Below are positions 1-9,870 of a DNA stretch of 22,500 nucleotides, piece after piece. This DNA comes from Eimeria necatrix (Eukaryota; Apicomplexa; Conoidasida; Eucoccidiorida; Eimeriidae). Where the stretch lies: contig NW_013654905.1 in assembly GCF_000499385.1 (NCBI RefSeq), forward strand, positions 32,947 through 55,446. The letters run 5' to 3'. The translations under genes and the position numbers were made by a program. The notes beneath the pieces were generated by a model, which made no database searches, was not told the DNA's origin, and was given only the letters and a program-made list of their open reading frames with translations. Every line of letters starts with the position of its first letter. Position 1 is the first letter of the stretch.

Positions 1-647
1 GCTGGCTAGCTATATGGCTAGCTAGCCAGCTAGCCAGTTTGTTAGGCAGCTAGTTGTCTACCTAGCGGTATGTCTAGCCAGCTAGCGGCCAAGCTAGCTA
101 GCTGCTTAGCTAGCTGGCCGCACAGCCCTAGCTGTACTAAGCTAGCTATGGCTAACTAGCTAGCTGCGGATGTAGCTTGCTGGCTGCAGCTAGGTACCTA
201 GCTGCCGCCGCAGCTAGCTAGCTGTGTGGCTAGCTAGCTAGCTGAGGCCGTAGCTACCTGACTGTGGCCAGCCAGGATGGATCGCCATACAGATCGGTCG
301 ATCGCCGGTTCGATCGATCGACGAATCGATCGACCGGCGTGTCGGGATCGACATGATTCGATCGATACCGATTGATCGATCGACGCCTACATCGAACGAC
401 CCTGCAGCTAGGTACCTAGCTGCCGCCGCAGCTAGCTAGCTGTGTGGCTAGCTAGCTAGCTGAGGCCGTAGCTACCTGACTGTGGCCAGCCAGCTAGCTG
501 TAACTTTCTGGCTAGCTGTGGCCGCAGCTACCTAGCTACGGCCATAGCTAGCTAACTATGGCTAGCTGGACAGCTGTGGCTAGCTAGCTGGAGGTGGCTA
601 GCTAGCCACATCTAGCTAGCTAGCTATGGCTAGCTAGCCACTGGTAC
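1..647. repeat. CTAG/GATC palindromic tetranucleotide repeat tract
   Basis: Nearly all of this stretch is imperfect (GCTA)n, seen as GCTAGC runs, and it reads almost the same on both strands. From about 276 to 400 the repeat changes to GATC-based units (GATCGATCGA). No coding exon is visible. Because an NBP35 exon ends at 648 with a minus-strand donor, this tract is read as intron sequence of that gene running off the left edge. Confidence 0.8.
184..493. repeat. 92-bp exact direct repeat flanking a GATC-rich island
   Basis: The segment 184-275 recurs without visible change at 402-493, an offset of 218 bp. The two copies flank the GATC-rich block 276-401. This is a longer-range duplication laid over the CTAG tetramer background. 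Confidence 0.85.
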
Positions 648-735
648 CTGCGCGCCCCCCTTGTGGGGCCCTTCGGCAAAAAGGGACTCCGCCATATTCT
701 CGACCACTCCCAGCACTGGCAGCTTCACCTTTCGG
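648..735 (-). CDS. NBP35: NBP35 internal exon with LPVLGVVENM block
   Basis: An acceptor CTGCAG|CCGAAAG follows a (CTG)n tract and a donor GCGCAG|GTACCAG closes the exon. With phase 2 entry (one base, then 29 codons) it reads RKVKLPVLGVVENMAESL and continues to KGGAQ. This matches the segment just before the C-terminal Cys motif of NBP35 proteins. Both flanking introns are CTAG repeat. Confidence 0.8.
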
Positions 736-1772
736 CTGCAGACACAGAAGCAGCAGCAGCAGCAGCTGGCTAGCTAGCTAGCTAGCTAGCTAGCTAGCTA
801 GCCATCTGCGCAGCTGGCTAGCTGCCTCACTATCTGGCTAGCTAGCTTGATCTGTGGGAAGGCGGACAGAGAGGCAGCCAAATGCAGCGGCCAGCGGTGT
901 GTAGGTAAATGGCTAGCTGCACATCCAGCTAGCTAGCTAGCTAGCTAGCTTGCTAGCTAGCTAGCCAGCTAACTGGCTGGATAACTAGCTAGCTAGCTGG
1001 CTAGCTAGCTAGCTTTGAAGGGGCGTGAATGCTCCGCCGTTGTATGGCCTCGTCACCAAGCCGTGACACACGAAACCCTAAACCCTAAACCCTAGGCCGC
1101 CAATCCCAGACCCTAAACCCTAAACCCTAAACCCTAAAGCCAAGCCCTGAACCCTAAACCACCGTAAGCCCAAAACCCCAAACCCTCAACCCAAAATCCT
1201 GAACCCAAACCCAACACCCAAAACCTTGAACCCCAAACCCTAAACCCCCAACCCTAAACCCTAAACCCCAAACCCTAAACCCTAAACCCTAAACCCTAAA
1301 CCCTACCTAGCTGTGAAGCCACTGTGGACTTGCCGACGCCTCCTTTCCCCGAGAGGATGATGATTTTCTTTTTTACGTTTTTCAGCTTCTGGGCGACTTC
1401 AGGACTCTTTGGCTGCTGCTGCTGCTGCTGCTGCTGCTTCGCGGCATCTGCTGCTGCTGCTGCTTCCGGCTCTGCTGCAGCAGAAGCTGCTGCTGCTGCT
1501 GCTGCTCCCCCCTTTGCTGCTAGACACAGGCTGCGCCCCGGGCACCCTTCGCAGCCAGCTGCCAGGCCAGCCATTTGGCTCTCAGGGCCTGGGCAGCTCT
1601 CAGATATGTCTTGCTGCTGCTGCTGCTGCTGCTGCTGTTGCTGCCGCTGCTGCTGCTGTTGCTGCTGTTGCTGGCAGCGGCACAGCAGCAGCACTGCAGC
1701 AGCTGCTGCTGCTCCCGCTGCTGCGCTGGCAGCGCAGAGCGCGGCGACGGACCCTCGCGACAAGCCGGCCAT
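648..1772 (-). CDS. NBP35: NBP35/NUBP1 cytosolic Fe-S scaffold P-loop ATPase, partial gene
   Basis: NBP35 (NUBP1) is the Mrp/NBP35-family ATPase that, usually with CFD1, assembles 4Fe-4S clusters for cytosolic and nuclear proteins. Two exons are seen. Exon 1 (1307-1772) carries the family-specific N-terminal CX13CX2CX5C ferredoxin-like motif and the deviant Walker A GKGGVGKST. A later exon (648-735) carries LPVLGVVENM, a conserved block of the family. The roughly 110 residues that should lie between them, including the switch aspartate and the TPPGTSDEH block, are not found in 736-1306, which holds CTAG and telomere-like repeats. Either the assembly is collapsed or the gene is rearranged or broken here. 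The 3' end lies beyond the left edge. The N terminus has a lineage-specific poly-Ala/poly-Gln extension. Family assignment is firm; completeness is not. Confidence 0.85.
736..1306. repeat. Intronic tract: CTAG repeats then degenerate telomere-like array
   Basis: Positions 769-1012 are mostly GCTAGC runs with a unique island near 848-918. Positions 1071-1305 are AAACCCT units, partly degenerate. I translated the unique islands at 830-920 and 1016-1070 on both strands and found no recognisable NBP35 peptide. Confidence 0.75.
1307..1772 (-). CDS. NBP35: NBP35 exon 1: poly-Gln extension, 4-Cys motif, Walker A
   Basis: It begins at ATG 1772-1770, the first Met of the frame, and ends at donor CTAG|GTAGGG (last base 1307, phase 1). 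Residues about 33-55 are mostly Gln. The motif C-x13-C-x2-C-x5-C follows (CPGPESQMAGLAAGCEGC, then PGRSLC). An Ala-rich then Gln-rich spacer leads to KKIIILSGKGGVGKSTVASQ. The intron starts directly in TTTAGGG repeats. Sense-strand (CTG)n lies just upstream of the ATG. Confidence 0.88.
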
Positions 1773-1780
1773 TTCCGAGC

Positions 1781-1835
<55 letters not shown>

Positions 1836-1995
1836 CAGCAGCTCAGTTCAATAAAAGAGTTCTGTTTCCTTTTTGCCTTGCAATTATAGCCAGTAGTGTT
1901 CCTGGTCTTCTTTATATAAATACAAATCAGCAAATAAACTGGAATAAACTCTTAAGCTGCAAGCGCTGCTAGAGAGAAGCAGCAACTCCACCTGT

Positions 1996-2027
<32 letters not shown>

Positions 2028-2480
2028 CTGCTTTTCTCTTCCGGCGGGAAACGCTGCAAGGTGAGCTGCAGCAGCCTTCTGCTGCTGCTGCTGCTGCTGT
2101 TGCTGCTGCGTCTGGCGTCCTCTGTCCAGGGAGCCCAGTGGCTTCTCTGCAAATAAACAAAAATCAATTGCCAAAAAAACCGGAAATTTATTTGCTGCTG
2201 CTGCTGTTGCTGCTGCAGTGTGGAAGCCGTGGGGGGGCCCCCCTGCGGGCTGCTCTGTACCCTGAGGGGCCCCCTGGCTGCAGCAGCAGCAGCAGCAGCA
2301 GCAGCAGACACGTTACACACGGAGCTGCTGCTAGTGATTTATGAGTGAATTGGCGCTTTTTGCTCTCAACAAACAGCTACGGATTAACAGCAGCAGCAGC
2401 AGCAGTTGCTGCTGAGCTGCTGCTGCTGTGAGTCTGCATGCGGCTGCTGCAGCCGACTGCAGCAGACGAACTGCAGTAGA
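1773..2480. other. Divergent intergenic region between NBP35 and COG4
   Basis: It holds several (CTG)n/(CAG)n tracts (1786-1833, 2000-2022, 2081-2108, 2283-2306, 2389-2430) separated by more AT-rich stretches (1849-1955, 2145-2190). It must include both promoters and 5' UTRs. A TATATAAATA string sits at 1913-1922, but I cannot show that it acts as a promoter. Frames here are repeat-driven and match no family I know. Confidence 0.6.
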
Positions 2481-3027
2481 ATGCCAGCCGCAGCAGCAGC
2501 AACAGCTGAAGTAGCGCCATCAACAGCAGCAAGAGCAGCAGCAGCCATTGCTGCTGCAGCTGCGGGTGGCGAAGAAATGGCTGAAGCCGCAGCAACCTTA
2601 GGCCCCGCTGTCTCGAGCTGCAGCAGCAGCAGCACAGCAGCAGCGACAGCAGCAGAGGCAGCAGCAGCAACTGCAGCTGCAGCGGAAACAGCAGCTGCAG
2701 CAGACCCCGTTGTAGCGTTTCTGCTTGATGACGAGCAGCAGCTGCAGCAGCACATTCTGCTATGCGACGAGTTGCTGCAGCAACTGCTGCTGAGCAGCAA
2801 ACGGCGGCAGCAGCAGCAGCACATAAAGCAGCAGCTGCTGCCGGACCTGCAGCAGCTGCAGCAGCAAGCCGAAGGCACTGTGGCTGCAGTGGAGCAGCAA
2901 CTGCGGGCAGCAGCAGAGACAGCAGGAGCCATCAGCCGGCCTATTCAGCAGCTGCAGCAGCAGCAGCAGCTGCTGCAGCAAGCAGCAGACATAGCGAAGC
3001 ACATAAACGCCATTCACACGCAACAAA
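2481..3027 (+). CDS. COG4: COG4 exon 1: Ala-rich N terminus and coiled coil
   Basis: ATG 2481 is the first Met of the open frame. About 75 Ala-rich residues precede DPVVAFLLDDEQQLQQH. A Gln/Leu heptad-like coiled coil then ends in AADIAKHINAIHTQQ, which lines up with the COG4 block just before its short helical repeat. The donor is CAAA|GTGCGC (phase 1). The intron 3028-3222 is nearly all CTG-type repeat and ends CTGCAG. Confidence 0.8.
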
Positions 3028-3327
3028 GTGCGCAACGTGCTGCTGCTGCCTTTGCTGCTGCTGCTGCCTTTGCTGCTGCTGCTGTCTTTACTGCTGCTGC
3101 TGCCTCTGCGCTTGCTGCTGCCTGCGTGTCTCGTGGACTTGCTGCTTCCCTATAACGCGTTTCTACTGCTTTTGCTGCTGTTGCTGCTGCTTCGTCTGCT
3201 GCTGCTGCTGCTGCTGCTGCAGCAAGGGCTGATGCTGCGCTTGAAGAAGGCGACCTGCTGCTGGCTGCTACATGCATCAGCAGCTGTCTGTACACCCGAG
3301 ATGAGTTTGAGCGAATAGACCAGCGCT

Positions 3328-3358
<31 letters not shown>

Positions 3359-3499
3359 AGCGGCAAAGGCAGCAGGTGGGGGCATTTGCGGGGCGGAGGC
3401 CGCTGTGCTGCAGCGGCTGCAGCAGCAGCAGCAGCTGCTGCTGCAGCAGCTCAACAAGCGCCTCAGTGCCGTGGCTAAAAACCTCGTAACCACCGCGCT

Positions 3500-3531
<32 letters not shown>

Positions 3532-3589
3532 TGCACCGGCTGGACACTGACGTCAGCGCGGGGGAGAGCCCGCAGCAGCCGGACTCGCA

Positions 3590-3636
<47 letters not shown>

Positions 3637-3766
3637 GGACGCAAGAGCTGCGTCTGCTGCTGCGCTGCTACTTTTTGCTGCGCAAAGCAGCAGCAGCAGT
3701 TTCGCGCCTTTGCCGCCTCGTGACTGACGCCCTCGCAGACACCTCTGCTGCTCACTTCAGGTCAAA

Positions 3767-3833
<67 letters not shown>

Positions 3834-4335
3834 ACATAAATAAACAAATAATATATTTATTTATTGTTTGTTTGTTTGTTTATTTATTCATTTGTTCGTT
3901 TTCGCCAAAGTCGCGGGCGGTGGGGGGCCCCGGGGGCCCCCAAACCCTCAGGGGGCCCCCAAACCCTAGGGGCCCCTAAACCCTCAGGGGGCCCCCTAAA
4001 CCCTTGGGGGGCCCCCAAACCCTGGGGGGCCCCCTAAACCCTTGGGGGGGCCCCCAAACCCTTGGGGGCCCCCTAAGCCCTTGGGGGGGCCCTAGAGCTT
4101 TAGGGAGTCCCCAAACCCTGCTGCAGCAGCAGCAGTAGATGCAACTAGCAAAATGCGACGGCAGCAGCAGCAGCAGCAAAAGCAGCAGCAGCAGCAGCAG
4201 CAATAGCAGCAGCAGCTGCAGCAACAGAAGCAAGGGCTGCCCAAAACCTTTGAGGGCCCTCATGTCCTCAAGAGGCCCATTAATGGCATTTTGATTGTAT
4301 TCGGGGGCCCCTGAGAAGCCTGAACCACCCAAGTG

Positions 4336-4372
<37 letters not shown>

Positions 4373-4554
4373 ACAGGGTGCTGCTGCAGCCGCAGCAGGG
4401 AGGGAGTGGGAAGCTGCATGCGGCGGTGCTGCACCAGCTTTACAAGAATGTGTCAAAGGTAGCTTCAGTGCAGCAGGTATGGCTTTTGCTGCTGCTGCTG
4501 CTGCAGCTGCTGCAGTTGGCTGGTTGCATCTGCCGTTGCTGCTGCAGTTGACGG

Positions 4555-4592
<38 letters not shown>

Positions 4593-4834
4593 AGGTGCTG
4601 CGCTCTGCGGTACTGGCGATGGCAACGCAGTTCCCCGAAGAAATGGATGGGGAGGGCGCTGCTGCTGCTGCTGCAGCAGATGCTGCCGCTGCTGCTTCTG
4701 CGGGGGCCCCTGCAGCAGCAGCAGCAGCAGCTTACTTCATTGCAGCAATATCACAGGAGCTTGACGTGGAAGGCGTTAGGGTTTTAAATCACTTTTTGGA
4801 CTCCAAGTAAGCTGCTGCTGCTGCTGCGGTGGTT

Positions 4835-4872
<38 letters not shown>

Positions 4873-5694
4873 GCCTTGCTGCTCCTTCTGCTTTGTTGTT
4901 TTTGCTGCTGCGTCTCTGTTGCTCACGCTGCTGCTACACCCTCGAGTCAAACGCCCAGCAGCAACAGCTGCTGCGCGCGCCACTGCTGCTGTGTCTGCTG
5001 CTGCCGCTGCTGCTGCGGCTGCTGCTGCTGCTGCTGCTGCAGGCAGGACTACTTCACATTTACCAAGGAGGGAGGAGGGAGAGATCCTGAAACTCTTAGG
5101 TGAGATGCCCAGCAGCAGCTGCTGCTGTTCCTGTTGCTGCTGCTGCTGCTGCTGCTCCTGGAAGCTGCTTACCTGCTGCAGCAACACAGGCTTCTCCTGC
5201 ATCACTGCTGCTGCTGCTTCTGAGTTTACTTGCATTTTGCTCTTTTTCATCATTCATATGGCCTTTGCTGCTGCGCATCTTCACTCCATTGCTTCTGCTG
5301 CTGCTGCTGCTGCTGCTGCGGCCACTAATTGCTGCAGAAAGGTTGAATCCCGGCTTGAAGAGTGCGTGCTGCTGAGCCGCTGCTGCAGCAAAGCACACGC
5401 TGCGCTGCTGCAGCAGTTTAGAGCTGCCCTCGGAAGTGCTGCTGCTGTTGCTTCCGACGCAGCAGGCGACAGCAATAGCAGCAGCAGCAGCAGCAGGTTC
5501 ACTCCATTGCTTCTGCTGCTGCTGCTGCTGCTGCTGCGGCCACTAATTGCTGCAGAAAGGTTGAATCCCGGCTTGAAGAGTGCGTGCTGCTGAGCCGCTG
5601 CTGCAGCAAAGCACACGCTGCGCTGCTGCAGCAGTTTAGAGCTGCCCTCGGAAGTGCTGCTGCTGTTGCTTCCGACGCAGCAGGCGACAGCAAT

Positions 5695-5752
<58 letters not shown>

Positions 5753-6012
5753 ACGGCAACAGCAGCAGCAATAGCAGCAGCAGCCGCGCGCGTGGGGAGA
5801 GTAACGCTGTCGCCCAAATGCTGACTCAGCAGCAGGTCAGCAACAGCAGCATCATGAGCAGCAGAGGTGCAGCAGCAGCAGCAGCAGCAGCAGCAGCACA
5901 GACATTCGTAAAAAGATACAAATGCACAATGTGGCTCCAGACAGCTACTTCTGTTTAGGGTTTCGGGTTTAGGGTTTGGAGTTTTAGGCTGGATATGTAG
6001 GCGTACGGATTT

Positions 6013-6102
<90 letters not shown>

Positions 6103-6202
6103 CAGGTCCGTCAGATGGAGCATCCGGCCCTGATACAGAGGCGGGAGGAGCTGGTGGCGGAGTATATTGCACTGGAGCACGCGCTGATGCTCTGGTGAGC
6201 CA

Positions 6203-6239
<37 letters not shown>

Positions 6240-6349
6240 CTGCTGCTGGCTCTGTGTCTGCAGCAAGTGGTGCTGCTGTTTCTGCGCGTGGGTTCGTTAG
6301 GGCCGTGCGAGAGGCGCTGGAGGTTCAGGACGAGCTGCCGTTTGCTGCA

Positions 6350-6381
<32 letters not shown>

Positions 6382-6744
6382 GCGGCGCCCCCCGGAGAGC
6401 CCTGGGGGCCCCGCAGAAGCAGCAGCAGAAGAGCAGCAGCGAATTGCAGCACTTAAGAAAGCAGAAGAAGAAGCTGCAGCAAGTGGGGAGTGTCTTTACA
6501 GCACAATGATGGAAGATCTCTTCTTCGTGCTGCAGGCTTCCGTCTCGAGGGCCCTCAGGTACCTTGCTGCTGCTGCCGCTGCTGCTGCTGCTGCTGCTGC
6601 AGCTGTTGCTGCTGCTGTTGCTGCTGCTGCTGTTGCTGCTGGAGTCTCAGCCGCAGCCAGAGGCCCGAGCTACCAGGCAAAACTGTATTTGTCAGCGCGC
6701 CTGCGACTCCCCCAATTTCTCCTTTTGCTGCTGCCGCCACTGCC

Positions 6745-6782
<38 letters not shown>

Positions 6783-6913
6783 AGGTCTGGCGACAGCCTG
6801 GCGCTGTGCGCGCTGGTGAATCATGTTGCTGCTGCGCTGCGCTGCGAAGTGCTGGCAGCGCTGCGGCAGTGCCTGGAGAGCAGCAAGGGGCCCTACGTGT
6901 TCTTTGTCCAGGT

Positions 6914-6950
<37 letters not shown>

Positions 6951-7068
6951 AGATGTATGTATAGATTTGTATTTGTTCATTTGTGTACAAGTATATATAT
7001 ATGCATATATCTCTATATCTACATTGACATCTACTCTATATTTTGTTTATTTATTTATTCATTTATTC

Positions 7069-7126
<58 letters not shown>

Positions 7127-7213
7127 GACGAACACAGACTCAGCAGCTACTCTATAGTCAAGGCCCTGGAGGCCAAAGCCGAAGGAAAGCCGCTGCCGCA
7201 GAAGCTCAGTCAG

Positions 7214-7251
<38 letters not shown>

Positions 7252-7602
7252 TGATTATGTTGGTACTAGTGTTGCTGTTGCCTGCGCTGCTGCTGCTGCT
7301 CCTTGTGCTGGCGAAAGTGCTTCTGTTGCTTTAAATGTTGCTGCTGATGCCAGTGCTGCTGCTGGTCCTTCTGCTGCTGCTGCTGCTGCTGCACTTCAGG
7401 AGGCTTGCTCCTGCTGCGCCTGTTGCCGTATGCTGCTGCTGCTGCTTTAGTGTTGCTGCTGCAGCAGCTGCTGCAGCTGCTGCTGTTGCCGATTTGGCCG
7501 TTTCTAGCTTTGTTATTGCATCAGCAGCCCTGCTGCAGCGCGGGCCCAAGGGTCGATCCTCCCCAATGCTGCTGCTGCTGCTGCTGCCGCTACTGCTGCT
7601 GC

Positions 7603-7640
<38 letters not shown>

Positions 7641-7741
7641 CAGGAGCTCGCCATTGCTGGCCCGTGGCTGTCAACAATGTGCAGCTTTGTTTGTCTTCGC
7701 TGGCGCACTTCAAGGCAGCTACAAAGAATGCAATGTTGCAG

Positions 7742-7774
<33 letters not shown>

Positions 7775-8041
7775 GACCCAGCAGCAGCAGCAGCAACTGA
7801 AGGAGAGGGAGAAGGCAAATCGCCTCTCCTCATCATGCACTACACGCTTCAGGTGCCAAGACCTCAGAGCGCCTCGCTGCTGCTGCTGCTGCTGCCGTGC
7901 TGCTGCTGCTGCCGCTGCTGCCGTGCTGCTGCTGCTGCTGCTGCTGTTGCTGTTTTTGAGGAAGCACTTTTGCTCTGGCTGCTGCCGTCCCGTGCTGCGG
8001 TCGTTTGTCGGGCGCCGCAGCTGTAGCCAGCATCTAGCTTC

Positions 8042-8088
<47 letters not shown>

Positions 8089-8437
8089 AGGAGCTAGACG
8101 GAGCAGCAGAGGCGCTGCAGCAGCTGCACCACCGCTGCTGCTCCTTGACCCTCCGCTTCTTCCAGGTGTATTGGCAGCACTGCTTTGAGCTGCTGAAGAA
8201 ATGCGACTTCGACAGAGACGCAGCACTGATGGTGAGCTGCTGCTGCTGCTGCTGCAGTTGCTGCTGCTGCAGTTGGCGCTCTCGCTGTTCTGGTTGCTGC
8301 TGCTGCTACTGTTCTCGCTGCTTTTGCTGCTGCTGCTGCTGCTGCGGTGTTCCTGCTGGAGCGTTCCCTATTTCTTCCGTGCGTCGTTGCCACCGGTGCT
8401 GCTGTCCTCTCCCGCCTTCTCCACGCACATTTTGCCT

Positions 8438-8477
<40 letters not shown>

Positions 8478-8616
8478 AGGAAGAAGGGTCCTTGTTAGGG
8501 TGCGCGTGGCGGCTGAAGCTGCAGCGGCTGTTTGGCCTTTTAGCTGCGCATTTCAGCCGCTGGTTTGACCTCAAGGGACAGGCCACGCTGTGTGACTTGC
8601 TGCTAGACCTCGTCAG

Positions 8617-8660
<44 letters not shown>

Positions 8661-8789
8661 AGCTGTAGCCGTTGTTGCTGCTGGTGGCGGCGGCGCTGCT
8701 TCAGTGGCGGGCGCAGCTGCAGGGGTTGTCACTGGCCCTGCAGCAGCTGCTCGTAGGCTACTTGGCTTTGCAGCACCCCAGCTACTCCA

Positions 8790-8830
<41 letters not shown>

Positions 8831-9114
8831 AGGTGGTGAAGAATCTGGAATCCGGGCTGCTGGAGAAGACCTACAGCGCGTCGGGGGGCATTTTGGCCAA
8901 CCAAGAAACCCGCAATCTTTGCTTGGTGGTGCAGCGGCTGAGTTTGAGTCCTGCTGCTGGCAGCAGCAGCAGCAGGCTGCAGCAGCAGGAAGCTGCTGCT
9001 GCTGCTGCTGCTGCCAGTAGGTGCTCCTTCTTCGACGACTTTGAAGACGAAGAAGAGACCCTTGATGGCGTAGAGATTAACTACCCGGAGCCAGTGAGGT
9101 CCAAGGTGAGCTCC

Positions 9115-9163
<49 letters not shown>

Positions 9164-9417
9164 GCGGCTCATTGCAGCAGCGGGCGCTCCTCCTTGTTGC
9201 TGCGCCACCAGCTGCTGCTGCTCCGTGCAGTCTGAAAGCCTGCTGCGTTGTCTGCTGCTGCCGTACTGGGCTGCTGCTGTTGTCGCAGCAGCAGCAGCAG
9301 CAAGGGAAGATGACTGCCGCTGCTGCTGCTTTGCTGCGCCGCAGTTCTGCCGCCTATTTGAGATAGGAGAACTTCTCAGCCTTCCCTCTCTTAACGAAGT
9401 CTCTGAGCTGCTGGGTG

Positions 9418-9456
<39 letters not shown>

Positions 9457-9837
9457 GCCCGTTGCTGCTGCTTTGTCGTTGCTGCTTTAGACGCAGTTCT
9501 CGCTGGTGCTGCTGCTACGCAGTGAGGCTGGTTGCTGCTGCTGCTGCTCCAACGGCTGCCTCATCTTGCCTGACAGCAGACTTGCGTGCTGCTGCTGCTG
9601 CATTCGCCTTTGCTGCTGCTGCTGCTGCTGCTGCTGCTGTGCACAGGAGAGATAGAGGGGGGACAATCTCTACTCACTCTTGAGGAAATTAAAACAGTCA
9701 GCTGCTGCTGCGGCTGCTGATTTGCTTCTTGTGTTGCAGCAGCTGCTGCTGCTGCTGATTTTACCGCTCCGCTGAAGGCCCAGGAGCTGCACTGCTGCTG
9801 CCAGCATTTTGCTTCTCGTGATCAATGTTAATGGTCG

Positions 9838-9870
<33 letters not shown>

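Noticed and set aside
1..640. CTAG/GATC-rich block as a bacterial contaminant or mobile element
   Set aside because: There is no transposase, terminal inverted repeat or coding sequence, and the tract is continuous with introns flanking an NBP35 exon.
1911..1922. TATATAAATA as a promoter
   Set aside because: Simple AT-rich strings are common in the gap and no transcription start evidence is available.
1324..2174. Long overlapping frames on both strands rich in Cys, Leu, Ser or Ala
   Set aside because: They are translations of (CTG)n/(CAG)n in the wrong frame or strand. Only the minus-strand frame with the Cys motif and GKGGVGKST shows conserved protein.
3028..3222. Continuous reading of COG4 exon 1 into exon 2 in the same frame
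   Set aside because: An in-frame TAA at 3153-3155 interrupts it; removing the GT...CTGCAG segment restores the family block directly.
184..5716. Shared 218-bp offset between the CTAG-region direct repeat and the COG4 duplication
   Set aside because: The two sequences are unrelated; equal spacing is most simply coincidence, though it is odd enough to record.
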